A DNA stretch of 64,000 nucleotides from Parashewanella sp965200795 (GCA_965200795.1 CBDAVB010000018.1:124001-188000); one strand, 5' to 3'; shown: positions 17,369 to 25,872, counted from the first letter of the stretch. Notes: generated by a model from the letters alone, not told the origin. Made by a program: numbers and translations.

Positions 17369-18442
17369 ATGCAAGGTGTAACTAGAACTGACCCCGTTTA
17401 CGGGTTTCAGAATGGTAATGATTACCGGGTCACTCAACCCGCGAAAAATACCGGTCATTCACCGGCGGCTGAAATTAAGCCTATGGATAAACATATAAGC
17501 TGGAGTGATTTCGGGCGCTTGTTCTTTGCGTCAAAGCAGGCGGCATCGAGGTGGTACTTTATTGGTACGCAATTAGATGTAGGAGCTGCCGAGCTTAACG
17601 AGATAAGTGCCGATCATGCATCAGAAGGAGTCGAAAAAATTTACATGATGTTGATTAAACTGGCGATTGAACAAAACAAGATACGTACTCCGAAGGATTT
17701 ACACTCCGCGATGTCAGGTGCCAATTTACGCTGGTACGCCAGCCAATTCAAAGAAGAAATGAGCAAGCCTGTACCAGCGTTCAAACCCCGGACCAACAAT
17801 GACGCGGGATTCTTAAAACACGCAATCAGGTTCAATACGCTCAAGGGCGTCAATTCTAAATGGTATTATCTGGGAATACTCCTTAAGGTTGATTTATACA
17901 AGCTGGAGGAAATAAATGCTGATAAAACGAGAGGACGCACTGAAAAGTGCGTGCAAATGCTCAGGTCATGTATAGACGGCAGAGGAAGTGAAATCACAGT
18001 TGACGAGCTGATTGACGCGTTAAAGAAAATGGAACGGCCGCTTGTTGCCGGCGCGGTTGAGCAGGCGTTATCCGGCATAGTGCTTTCCGCGGATGGTGAA
18101 TTTCCTAAACTGACAACTCGTCCGGCTCCGAAAGGGCGAGAAGATGACCGGTGTTTAGCTGAAGTTCGCGGCACCGAAAGCGAGCGTATAGATGAACTTG
18201 AGGAAATGAATTCGAAATTATCAGAAAAGGTTAAAAAAATGGAGTCGGAATTATCAGCAATGAAGGACTTAGAATTAAAACAGCGGGAGTCAGAAAAAGA
18301 AATCGACACCCTGAAAACCCAAATGGGAACGTTAACTTCATTACTTAACTTTGTTTGTAACCAGCCCTTTCTTGATAAACTTGACGGAGATCTTCGCAAC
18401 AGAGTTACCGGACTGATAGAAGACGGAAGCAGAGCTTCTTAG
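17369..18442 (+). CDS. Protein with two death-domain-like repeats and a coiled coil
   Basis: A 357-aa protein with no signal peptide. Two copies of a death-fold-like pattern are visible, about residues 43-130 and 147-232. Each reads roughly W-x-x-(I/L)-G-x-x-L-x-V ... eL-x-eI-x-AD ... ML ... (T/V)-x-eL-x-x-A(M/L). Examples are RWYFIGTQLDVGAAELNEI in repeat 1 and KWYYLGILLKVDLYKLEEI in repeat 2. The C-terminus is a long coiled coil (about 265-330: ERIDELEEMNSKLSEKVKK and following heptads). Death domains are animal signalling modules, so this may be an acquired host-like effector. That reading is inference from the motif pattern. Start chosen at ATG 17369 because GGAG sits at 17359-17362. Confidence 0.8.
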   Translation: MQGVTRTDPVYGFQNGNDYRVTQPAKNTGHSPAAEIKPMDKHISWSDFGRLFFASKQAASRWYFIGTQLDVGAAELNEISADHASEGVEKIYMMLIKLAIEQNKIRTPKDLHSAMSGANLRWYASQFKEEMSKPVPAFKPRTNNDAGFLKHAIRFNTLKGVNSKWYYLGILLKVDLYKLEEINADKTRGRTEKCVQMLRSCIDGRGSEITVDELIDALKKMERPLVAGAVEQALSGIVLSADGEFPKLTTRPAPKGREDDRCLAEVRGTESERIDELEEMNSKLSEKVKKMESELSAMKDLELKQRESEKEIDTLKTQMGTLTSLLNFVCNQPFLDKLDGDLRNRVTGLIEDGSRAS

Positions 18443-18785
18443 GGTTCAGACGGTAATCGGGTTAATCCCCGCTCACTCAGAATGAGGCTCACAGGCTGTC
18501 ATTAGCGTCGCGGGCTCTCAAGTCTGGCGGCTTTATGATTTCACACGGATAAACGTCGCCGGATACCAGCTTACGCTGGTATGACAACATCAAAAATAAT
18601 TTGGCCGCGGATCTTTCACAACGACAGGCTTTTTAAAAAAGATCCTTTATATCCATAAAGATAAATTAAAATTATTGTTGAAATATAGTGGCAAGCGGAG
18701 TACGACAGTTTTTTATGCCGGTAATTTTATCCGCGCTCAAGGACGCCGCCAAGTGCTTTTTCCGGGTTGAAACATAAAAAACCGC
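18443..18785. repeat. Intergenic region with two repeat remnants
   Basis: No gene. It holds a REP-like palindrome (ATACCAGC-TTAC-GCTGGTAT, 18563-18582). It also holds a copy of a 30-bp sequence (18702-18731, starting ACGACAGTTTTTTATGCCGG) that recurs exactly at 42122-42151. After similar spacing a second shared block follows (GCTTTTTCCGGGTTGAA here, GCTTTTTCCTGGTTGAA at 42173). Confidence 0.6.
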
Positions 18786-19148
18786 TTAATCAAAAACGTA
18801 CGGGCAGCCGCCGTAATCATTGACTTTTTCATCCCAGCGACGCACGTCCTGCGCCCGGCGCCAGCGACCGTGGTAAAACTCCATTAAGCAGTTACCCCGC
18901 TTAAGTTTAATGATCATCAAATCTTTTTCTTTAAGTTTATCGTATTCAGGCCAGGTTTCAGTGACACCCCACGTTAAGCCGCCGTTGGCTTGAGCGTAAT
19001 TGTGCCAGAACGTTTCGACACCAACCCATTTGCCGCTTGCTTGCTCCCACATCTGCATTTTTCCGCCGGTTCCTCTGACTTCACCGTTTTCCGCTGCTGC
19101 GGTAAAACCGGAAACACTTAACAATAACGCGGTTATCGCTGCTCTCAT
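18786..19148 (-). CDS. Small secreted protein, unknown function (120 aa)
   Basis: Not recognised. The signal peptide RAAITALLLSVSGFTAAAE predicts export with cleavage near AAA-EN. The mature part is Trp-rich and cysteine-poor: MWEQASGKWVGVETFWHNYA, GLTWGVTETWPEYDKL, FYHGRWRRAQDVRRWDEKV, ending GGCPYVFD. The two mature cysteines could form one disulfide. Start chosen at ATG 19148 because GAGAG is 8 bases upstream; an ATG two codons earlier is possible. Same strand as the Sel1 gene to its right. Confidence 0.7.
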   Translation of the reverse strand: MRAAITALLLSVSGFTAAAENGEVRGTGGKMQMWEQASGKWVGVETFWHNYAQANGGLTWGVTETWPEYDKLKEKDLMIIKLKRGNCLMEFYHGRWRRAQDVRRWDEKVNDYGGCPYVFD

Positions 19149-19200
19149 GATCATTTCTCTCGTTTAAGAATCTGATATAAGTATAGACCCTTACGCAAGA

Positions 19201-19491
19201 GAAATAACTTCCCGATTTGTTACTGCTTAAAATTACCAATATCAAGGCACGAAGAATGAAGTTTAGTCATTCTAAATGAATGATGAGTAACGCAGAGAGT
19301 GGCAATTTTAAGCGTAACCCTTTGGGCTGTGTTTATTTTTGCGTTCTTTGAATAAAGCGTTACGGCGTTGTCGAAAGCTTATGCAGAAACGAAGTAACGA
19401 CAGTTTTGTATGTCGGTAATGACTACACCTCGCTTTCTGTGCCTTGTATAAGCCAAAAATAAACGACAGCAAAACAGGGAAGTTATTTTGG
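19201..19491. mobile_element. MITE-like element inserted in the Sel1-repeat gene
   Basis: About 290 bp bounded by inverted repeats AAATAACTTCCC (from 19201) and GGGAAGTTATTT (to about 19491), with matching bases further in (GATTTG against TGTTTTG). It has no transposase. It contains GAATAAAGCGTTACGGCGTT and GTAACGACAGTTTTGTATGT, both also present in rearranged order at 42120-42215. It provides the C-terminal codons and stop of the Sel1 gene on the minus strand. Confidence 0.6.
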
Positions 19492-19919
19492 GACGGTTCC
19501 TTAACGCCGTCACCGCCGGCCGCATAAATGAAACCTAAACGAAAGTGAGCCCGCGAATTACCGAGCTCTGAATACCATTTTTCAGCGGTAACCGGATCTC
19601 TGGGTATCAGCCTGCCTTCAAAGGCTAAATCGGCGACTGTTTTCTGCGACTTTTTATGACCCGGCTCCGCCGCTTTTGTTAACCAGTAAAGTCCCTGTCC
19701 GGCGTCCTTATTGATAATGCGGCCTGATAATAATAACAGCCCGTATAAATACTGAGCCTGAGGGCTGTTTTGCGCGGCACTGACCTGAACCGTCGCTATA
19801 TGACCGGCCGCAACCTCAGCTTTAGGCTGAGGTATAGGAAACCCGTAACTTGTCGCCGAAAACAGTAAACAAGAACTGAAAAAATAATGATGAACCGCCG
19901 CATATGTCGTTGTAAACAA
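19308..19919 (-). pseudogene. Sel1-repeat protein with MITE-derived C-terminus
   Basis: Minus-strand ORF of 203 aa. The real gene portion is about the first 145 residues: a signal-like N-terminus (HHYFFSSCLLFSATSYGFPI) and Sel1-type TPR repeats. The repeats are SPQAQYLYGLLLLSGRIINKD followed by GLYWLTKAAEPGHKKSQ, and FEGRLIPRDPVTAEKWYSEL followed by RAHFRLGFIYAAGGDGV. After VKEPSQ the reading enters the MITE-like element, so the last roughly 58 residues are not homologous sequence. Sel1 proteins usually mediate protein-protein contacts in secretion or host interaction. Start codon is TTG; no better start is visible. Confidence 0.65.
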
Positions 19920-20050
19920 ATAATACTTATCCGCCAGTTAGCCAAATCCTAACCGAGATGCCGAGTTTGATTGCAAAATCACGTTATATGAGGTTAATAT
20001 GCCGTTCTGGTTTGACGGGCATAACTTGTAACTATCAGATCAAAAAAAGT

Positions 20051-20066
20051 TGTGATTATTTTCACT
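20051..20066 (+). promoter_or_regulatory. Putative CRP-binding site upstream of crp
   Basis: TGTGA-TTATTT-TCACT, one mismatch from the CRP palindrome TGTGA-N6-TCACA, 218 bp upstream of the crp/vfr start. It suggests autoregulation. Confidence 0.5.
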
Positions 20067-20283
20067 GTTTTGATTTCAAATTTTAGCGTTTTTATTTACG
20101 CATGACTGACAATAGAGCAAACGCACTGACATATTTTGTAAACCCTTTAATTTATTTCATCACTCATGAGTAAAATAGCCCCGTAAATAACGATCTAAAT
20201 CAAAGTTTATTTAAAAAGAATGACGTAGATTGTATGTAACTTAATTACAGTATTTAAACTTTCAACCGATAGAGGATTTACGC

Positions 20284-20919
20284 ATGGCTCTCATTGGTAA
20301 ACCAAAACCTGATCCAACTCTAGAATGGTTCTTATCTCACTGTCATATTCACAAGTATCCGGCCAAAAGCACTTTGATCCATGCCGGCGAAACGTCTGAC
20401 ACTTTGTACTACATCGTTAAAGGTAGTGTTGCTGTATTGATTAAAGACGAAGAAGGAAAAGAAATGATCCTCTCTTATCTTAACCAGGGCGACTTTATCG
20501 GAGAGCTGGGTTTATTTGAAGAAGAAGCCGAAAGAACCGCCTGGGTTCGCGCCAAACAAGCTTGTGAGATTGCCGAGATTTCATATAAGAAGTTCAAGCA
20601 GCTTATTCAGGTTAACCCTGAAATCTTGATGAAGTTGTCACAGCAGATGGCTTATCGCCTGCAAACAACCAGTCAGAAAGTGGGGGATTTAGCTTTCTTG
20701 GATGTAGCGGGAAGAATAGCGCAAACCTTACTGCATTTAGCTAAGCAACCAGACGCTATGACGCATCCTGACGGCATGCAGATTAAGATCACTCGTCAGG
20801 AGATCGGTCAGATTGTCGGCTGTTCCCGTGAAACCGTAGGTCGTATTCTGAAAATGCTTGAAGAGCAGAATCTGATCCAGGCACACGGAAAAACCATCGT
20901 GGTTTACGGCACTCGTTAA
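20284..20919 (+). CDS. crp: cAMP receptor protein, Vfr type
   Basis: Global cAMP-responsive regulator, 211 aa. The cyclic-nucleotide-binding domain includes TLYYIVKGSVAVLIKDEEG, the phosphate-binding cassette GDFIGELGLF (about residues 71-80) and RTAWVRAKQACEIAEIS. The helix-turn-helix is ITRQEIGQIVGCSRETVGRI near the C-terminus, as in Pseudomonas Vfr and E. coli CRP. The reading TERTAWVRAK fits cAMP-binding CRP rather than FNR, and there is no N-terminal Cys cluster. A strong terminator follows. Confidence 0.95.
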   Translation: MALIGKPKPDPTLEWFLSHCHIHKYPAKSTLIHAGETSDTLYYIVKGSVAVLIKDEEGKEMILSYLNQGDFIGELGLFEEEAERTAWVRAKQACEIAEISYKKFKQLIQVNPEILMKLSQQMAYRLQTTSQKVGDLAFLDVAGRIAQTLLHLAKQPDAMTHPDGMQIKITRQEIGQIVGCSRETVGRILKMLEEQNLIQAHGKTIVVYGTR

Positions 20920-20969
20920 TCGAGCCTTCAGGAACAAATCGGCGAGTCATTTCCGGCAGTTTCTCAGAC

Positions 20970-20997
20970 AAAAAAGCGCCGCATCGGCGCTTTTTTT
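20970..20997 (+). terminator. Rho-independent terminator after crp
   Basis: AAAAAGCGCCG-CAT-CGGCGCTTTTTTT; 11-bp stem counting the A/T arms and a T7 tract. Confidence 0.9.
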
Positions 20998-20998
20998 G

Positions 20999-21052
20999 TA
21001 AGTAGCTGACCATAAGTTTTCTGACATTTATTGATGTCCGCCAAAATTCCGA
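20999..21052. repeat. Left half of a MITE-like element split by IS256
   Basis: GTAAGTAGCTGACCATAAGT at about 20999 is the left terminal inverted repeat. The matching right end, AACTTACCGTCAGCTGCTTA, is at about 22359-22379 beyond the IS. Removing the IS rejoins one short palindromic element around the 8-bp target AATTCCGA. Confidence 0.6.
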
Positions 21053-22345
21053 GAGGGCGTTCAAAATTCTGTGTCAGCCTAAATTCTAAATTTCTAATAC
21101 GTTATCCAATCTGCCTTCAAAATGGATTGCAAATTGTGACAATGCTAGCCTCCAATTTTGGACTGGCATTGTCCACTTTTTAGAGGCATTCAATATGCCC
21201 GCATAAAGCAATTTTAGCAAGCTGTTTTCATTTGGAAATGCCCCTTTTGTTTTGGTGAGTTTCCTAAACTGGCGATGTACGGCTTCAATCGCATTGGTCG
21301 TGTAAATCACTCGACGTACATATTCTGGATATTTGAAGTAAACGGACAAGTTCTCCCACTTTCTGCGCCAAGAGTCGATAACGATTGGATACTGGCTACC
21401 CCATTTGTTTTCCAGCTCATCTAAAGCCGTTTCAGCAGCCGATTTACTTGTCGCTCTGTAAACCGGCTTTAAATCAGCCATAAACGCCTTTTGATGCTTA
21501 GATGCCACATACTTCATTGAGTTGCGTACCTGATGAATTACGCAAAGCTGAACTTCTGTCTCCGGGTAAATGCTGGCAATAGCTTCAGGAAAACCGTTTA
21601 ACCCGTCAACACAAGCAATTAAGATATCCTTAACACCACGATTATGAAGATCGGTCAGTACCGAAAGCCAATAATTAGCACCTTCTGACTCTGAAAGATA
21701 CAGGCCAAGTAACTCTTTCTTACCTTCGAGATTAACGCCTAGAATCGTGTAAATAGCCTTACTGACATAGCGACCATTGTCTTTGACTTTATAGTGAATC
21801 GCATCCAGCCAAATAATTGGATAGACCTCGTCTAAACTGCGTTGCTGCCATTCTTTGAGCTGAGGAATAAGCTGATCGGTCACAGCCGTCAAACTGGCTT
21901 CTGAAAGCTCTAAACCATACAAATCAGCCACATGAGATTTGATATCACGATAACTCATACCCATTGAAAACATTGACAAAATCTTACGATCAATTTCATC
22001 AGAGAGCTTAGTTTGATTTTTTTTGACAAGCTGAGGCTCAAAGTTGCCGGCTCTGTCTCTTGGCGTTTCTAACTCAAATTCGCCAACTGAAGATTTAACG
22101 GTTTTTTTACTAAAACCATTTCTTCGATTGGGCTCAAGATCTGAGTCTAAATGTTGATCAAGTTCTGCTTTAAGCGCTGCTTCTGTTAGTTGTTTGATTA
22201 AAGGGGTGAGAACACCATCCGCACCAGTTAAACCTTTACCTGATTGAAGTTGTTCTAAAGCTTTATTGAAATCGAAATTTTGAGTCATTATGTCATTCCT
22301 GTTTTTGACATTTTACCGAAATGACACAGATTTCTAAACACTACC
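21053..22345 (-). mobile_element. IS256-family insertion sequence, copy 1
   Basis: 1293-bp element. Ends are imperfect inverted repeats: left GAGGGCGTTCAAAATTCTGT, right (reversed) GGTAGTGTTTAGAAATCTGT, both continuing GTCA. It is flanked by an 8-bp direct repeat AATTCCGA (21045-21052 and 22346-22353), as expected for IS256-family target duplication. Sequence-identical in its transposase to the second copy at 28607-29899. Confidence 0.92.
21086..22288 (-). CDS. IS256-family transposase (copy 1)
   Basis: Mutator-type DDE transposase, 400 aa. Visible motifs are NRRNGFSKKTVKSSVGEFEL near the N-terminus, IWLDAIHYKVKDNG with the first catalytic Asp (about 159-172), DILIACVDGLNGFPEAI with the second Asp, and C-x2-H (LCVIHQVRNSMKYV). 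The third acidic residue lies in YTTNAIEAVHRQFRKLTK. The gene is full length and appears intact, so the element may be active. The protein is identical to that of copy 2. Confidence 0.95.
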   Translation of the reverse strand: MTQNFDFNKALEQLQSGKGLTGADGVLTPLIKQLTEAALKAELDQHLDSDLEPNRRNGFSKKTVKSSVGEFELETPRDRAGNFEPQLVKKNQTKLSDEIDRKILSMFSMGMSYRDIKSHVADLYGLELSEASLTAVTDQLIPQLKEWQQRSLDEVYPIIWLDAIHYKVKDNGRYVSKAIYTILGVNLEGKKELLGLYLSESEGANYWLSVLTDLHNRGVKDILIACVDGLNGFPEAIASIYPETEVQLCVIHQVRNSMKYVASKHQKAFMADLKPVYRATSKSAAETALDELENKWGSQYPIVIDSWRRKWENLSVYFKYPEYVRRVIYTTNAIEAVHRQFRKLTKTKGAFPNENSLLKLLYAGILNASKKWTMPVQNWRLALSQFAIHFEGRLDNVLEI

Positions 22346-22384
22346 AATTCCGAAAAAACTTACCGTCAGCTGCTTAAATGGCCG

Positions 22385-23524
22385 TTAGCTGTTTAAGTCC
22401 TGGAAGAATTTTTTAACACCGTCAAAGAAACCTTCCGCTTTCGGGCTGTGCTTCTTCATGGTTTTAGAATCACCGCCTAACGTTTCCTCAAACTCACGCA
22501 GTAATTCTTTCTGACGCTCGCTCAGGTTTACCGGCGTTTCCATCACAACCTTACACAGCAAATCACCCACAGCATGACTGCGGACCGATTTAACGCCTTT
22601 ACCGCGCAGTCTGAACATACGTCCGGTTTGTGTTTCCGAGGGAATTTTAAGATTCACTTTACCGTCCAGCGTCGGCACTTCAATCTCACCGCCTAACGCC
22701 GCTTTACTGAATGAAATCGGCACCTCGCAATACAGGTTGTTACCGTCACGTACAAAAATACCGTGCTCGCGAACGCTAACCTGAACGTATAAATCCCCCG
22801 GCGGAGCGCCGAATTCTCCGGCTTCACCCTCACCCGCAAGACGAATACGGTCACCGGTATCAACACCGGCGGGGATCTTAACGGAAAGTGTTTTAGTCTT
22901 TTCAACACGACCTTCGCCGTGACACTTGTTACAGGGATCTTTTATGATTTTACCCCGGCCGTGACACGTAGGACATGTTTGCTGAACAGCAAAGAAGCCC
23001 TGTCGCATTTGCACTTGACCTGAACCGTTACAGGTTCCGCAAACCGTCGCGGAAGTGCCTTTCTTGGCACCACTGCCGCCACAGGCGTCACAACCGGCCA
23101 GAGTAGGAACGCGGATTTCCTTGGTCAGGCCTTTAACCGCTTCCTCAAGAGATAACTCAAGGTTATAACGCAAATCAGAGCCGCGAGCCGCCTGACGCTG
23201 ACCGCCGCCGCGGCGACCACCGAAGATATCACCAAATACGTCACCGAAGATGTCGCCGAAGTCAGCGCCGCCGCCGAAGCCGCCCGCGCCTTGGTTAGGG
23301 TCAACACCCGCGTGACCGAACTGATCATAAGCCGCTTTCTTGCTGCTGTCGGTTAAGATTTCATAAGCTTCTTTACATTCTTTGAAATTCTTTTCAGCCG
23401 CTTTATCACCCGGATTACGATCCGGATGATACTTCATCGCCAGGCGCTTATAAGCCTTTTTTATTTCCCGCTCGCTGGCATCACGTCCAACGCCCAGCAC
23501 TTCGTAATAATCTCGCTTTGACAT
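22385..23524 (-). CDS. dnaJ: Chaperone protein DnaJ
   Basis: Hsp40 co-chaperone of DnaK, 379 aa. The J domain (residues about 1-70) includes the HPD tripeptide in AMKYHPDRNPGD. A Gly/Phe-rich linker follows (GAGGFGGGADFGDIFGDVFG). Then come four zinc-binding repeats (CDACGGSG, CGTCNGSG, CPTCHGRG, CNKCHGEG) and the C-terminal substrate-binding domain. It lies 246 bp downstream of dnaK on the same strand, with repeat DNA in between. Its 3' end directly abuts a MITE-like inverted repeat. Confidence 0.98.
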   Translation of the reverse strand: MSKRDYYEVLGVGRDASEREIKKAYKRLAMKYHPDRNPGDKAAEKNFKECKEAYEILTDSSKKAAYDQFGHAGVDPNQGAGGFGGGADFGDIFGDVFGDIFGGRRGGGQRQAARGSDLRYNLELSLEEAVKGLTKEIRVPTLAGCDACGGSGAKKGTSATVCGTCNGSGQVQMRQGFFAVQQTCPTCHGRGKIIKDPCNKCHGEGRVEKTKTLSVKIPAGVDTGDRIRLAGEGEAGEFGAPPGDLYVQVSVREHGIFVRDGNNLYCEVPISFSKAALGGEIEVPTLDGKVNLKIPSETQTGRMFRLRGKGVKSVRSHAVGDLLCKVVMETPVNLSERQKELLREFEETLGGDSKTMKKHSPKAEGFFDGVKKFFQDLNS

Positions 23525-23770
23525 AATCTTTACTTATTCAGATTAATCTTCAGTTGGTTAAATGACTATCTGACTGACACTATTACGTCACTCCTGCGCA
23601 GGCAGGACTCCGGTGCTTTTCGGGTTATTCGGGGAAAAGTCACCGGACGCCGGCCTCCGCCGGCATGACGAAAACCTAAAAACTTTCGTCAGATACTTAA
23701 CATAAAAGGGCGCGCCGGTTCCCCAGAACGCCCATTCTAGATGTGTTATTGAGTTGAAGCGTTCAACGAA
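23525..23770. repeat. dnaK-dnaJ spacer with REP-like palindromes
   Basis: Two REP-like palindromes lie here: TCCTGC...GCAGGA (23592-23607) and GCCGGC-CTCC-GCCGGC (23649-23664). On the minus strand, just past dnaK, is a nested hairpin (GGGC-GTTC...GAAC...GCCC then TTTTA, about 23705-23742), a possible dnaK terminator. Palindromes of this type recur at 18563 and 36235. Confidence 0.55.
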
Positions 23771-25699
23771 TTACTTCTTGTCTTCGTCTTTAACTTCTTC
23801 AAATTCCGCGTCAACGACGTCGTCAGCCGCCGCGTCTTTCGCCTGCTCCTCACCCGCCTGCGCGCCTTGTGCCTGACCGGCCTGCGCTTTAGCCTGAGCA
23901 ATTTCCATAAGCTTAGCCGAAGCTTCCGCCAGTTTCTGAGTCGCCGCGTCAATCGCTTCTTTGTCGCTGCCTTTCGCTGCTTGTTCAACTTCAGTCATCG
24001 CGGCTTCGATTTTTTCATTCTCATCCGCCGCGAGCGCCTCACCCGCTTCTTCGATTTGCTTCTTAGTAGCGTGAACCATGCCGTCGGCTTGGTTGCGGGC
24101 CTGAACTAACTCTTCAAACTTCGCGTCTTCATCAGCGTGCGCCTCAGCGTCGCGAACCATTTGCTCTACTTCTTCGTCGCTCAGACCTGAAGAGGCTTTA
24201 ATGGTGATGTTCTGTGCCTTACCTGTTTTCTTATCGGTAGCGGACACATGCAGAATACCGTCAGCGTCGATGTCGAAAGCCACTTCAATCTGCGGCATGC
24301 CGCGCGGCGCGGCTCCGATCCCCTCCAGGTTGAACTGCCCCAGGGACTTGTTACCGCTCGCCTGCTTACGCTCACCTTGAAGAACGTGAATCGTTACCGC
24401 GCTCTGGTTGTCTTCAGCCGTTGAGAAAGTTTGCGACGCCTTAGTCGGAATCGTCGTGTTTTTCTCGATTAGCTTAGTCATTACGCTGCCCATGGTCTCA
24501 ATACCCAGAGACAGAGGCGTAACGTCCAGCAGCAGCACGTCTTTAACGTCACCGGCGAGCACGCCGCCCTGGATGGCCGCGCCGGAAGCCACCGCTTCAT
24601 CAGGGTTAACGTCTTTACGAGGCTCTTTACCGAAGAAGTTCGCGACTTCCTCCTGTACTTTCGGCATACGAGTCTGACCGCCGACAAGAATCACCTCGCT
24701 GATATCTGAAACCGACAGATCCGCGTCCGCCAGCGCTACTTTTAACGGCTCTAAAGAACGTTTAACTAAATCCTCGACCAGAGATTCCAGTTTCGCACGG
24801 GTTACTTTGACCACCAGATGCTTAGGACCGGTAGCGTCAGCCGTGATATAAGGCAGGTTAACCTCAGTTTGCGTCGTGCTTGAAAGTTCGATCTTCGCTT
24901 TTTCCGCGGCTTCTTTCAGACGCTGCATCGCCAGCGGATCGTTGCGAAGGTCAAGACCTTGCTCTTTCTTGAATTCGTCAGCCAGGTAGTTGATCAGACG
25001 ATTATCGAAGTCTTCACCGCCTAAGTGCGTGTCACCGTTAGTGGCCAGCACTTCAAACGTCTGATCACCGTCATGGTTATCGATTTCGATAATAGAGATA
25101 TCGAATGTACCGCCGCCTAAGTCGTATACCGCGACGATGTTGTCACCGTCTTTCTTATCGATACCGTAAGCCAGCGCCGCGGCTGTCGGCTCGTTAATAA
25201 TACGCTTAACTTCCAGACCCGCGATACGTCCGGCGTCTTTAGTCGCCTGACGTTGAGAGTCGTTGAAGTACGCCGGAACGGTAATCACCGCCTCTTTGAC
25301 TTGCTCACCCAGGAACTCTTCCGCTGTTTTCTTCATTTTCATCAGAACTTCAGCGGAAACTTGCGGCGGCGCCATCTTGTTGCCTTTCGCCTCAACCCAG
25401 GCATCGCCGTTGTCAGCTTCTACGATGCTGAACGGCATGATGTTAACGTCACGCTGTACTTCGTCATCTTTGTAACGACGACCGATCAGACGCTTAATCG
25501 CAAATAACGTATTCTTCGGGTTAGTAACAGCCTGGCGTTTCGCGGGCTGACCCACTAAAATCTCCTCGTCTGTGTACGCGATAATTGATGGAGTGGTACG
25601 ATCGCCCTCGGCATTCTCAATCACTCGAGTTTTGTCACCGTCTAATACCGCAACACAAGAGTTGGTTGTGCCTAAATCGATACCAATAATTTTACCCAT
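23771..25699 (-). CDS. dnaK: Chaperone protein DnaK (Hsp70)
   Basis: ATP-dependent chaperone, 642 aa. The ATPase domain starts IGIDLGTTNSCVAVLDGD, with YFNDSQRQATKDAGRIAG, the phosphate-2 motif VYDLGGGTFDISI and VILVGGQTRMPKVQ. The substrate domain contains DVTPLSLGIETMG, and the C-terminus carries the EEVK-type acidic tail (DAEFEEVKDEDKK). ATG 25699 is the natural start: the upstream in-frame TTG at 25711 overlaps the GGAGG ribosome site. grpE is not adjacent; a broken permease lies upstream. Confidence 0.98.
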   Translation of the reverse strand: MGKIIGIDLGTTNSCVAVLDGDKTRVIENAEGDRTTPSIIAYTDEEILVGQPAKRQAVTNPKNTLFAIKRLIGRRYKDDEVQRDVNIMPFSIVEADNGDAWVEAKGNKMAPPQVSAEVLMKMKKTAEEFLGEQVKEAVITVPAYFNDSQRQATKDAGRIAGLEVKRIINEPTAAALAYGIDKKDGDNIVAVYDLGGGTFDISIIEIDNHDGDQTFEVLATNGDTHLGGEDFDNRLINYLADEFKKEQGLDLRNDPLAMQRLKEAAEKAKIELSSTTQTEVNLPYITADATGPKHLVVKVTRAKLESLVEDLVKRSLEPLKVALADADLSVSDISEVILVGGQTRMPKVQEEVANFFGKEPRKDVNPDEAVASGAAIQGGVLAGDVKDVLLLDVTPLSLGIETMGSVMTKLIEKNTTIPTKASQTFSTAEDNQSAVTIHVLQGERKQASGNKSLGQFNLEGIGAAPRGMPQIEVAFDIDADGILHVSATDKKTGKAQNITIKASSGLSDEEVEQMVRDAEAHADEDAKFEELVQARNQADGMVHATKKQIEEAGEALAADENEKIEAAMTEVEQAAKGSDKEAIDAATQKLAEASAKLMEIAQAKAQAGQAQGAQAGEEQAKDAAADDVVDAEFEEVKDEDKK

Positions 25700-25841
25700 G
25701 AGGTCCTCCAAAAAAATTTTACGCAGTAATCTGATTCTGTAACTTGATGTAGGGACTCAATCCGCCTTTTTCAAATTTGTACGTCATTAAAATTTGTTTA
25801 ATGAGGTGGCAGATAAGTTCTTCAAAATCTGTATATCCTGA

Positions 25842-25872
25842 TATATTGGGATGGCTTTACCGAAAACAAGGG
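25842..25872 (-). promoter_or_regulatory. Putative sigma-32 heat-shock promoter of dnaK
   Basis: On the minus strand: CCCTTGT, 15 bp, CCCAATATA. Spacing and the CTTG / CCC cores mirror the E. coli dnaK P1 promoter (CTTGA-N15-CCCCATTTA). It lies about 145 bp upstream of the dnaK start. Confidence 0.5.

Noticed and set aside
17866..18399. 177-aa minus-strand ORF
   Set aside because: Antisense to the death-fold gene; Ser-rich composition is what the reverse frame of that gene gives, with no motif or ribosome site.
23746..23988. 80-aa Arg/Lys-rich minus-strand ORF
   Set aside because: Frame-shifted shadow of the dnaK C-terminal coding region.
25700..25711. Upstream TTG start for dnaK
   Set aside because: It overlaps the GGAGG ribosome site; ATG 25699 gives the standard DnaK N-terminus.
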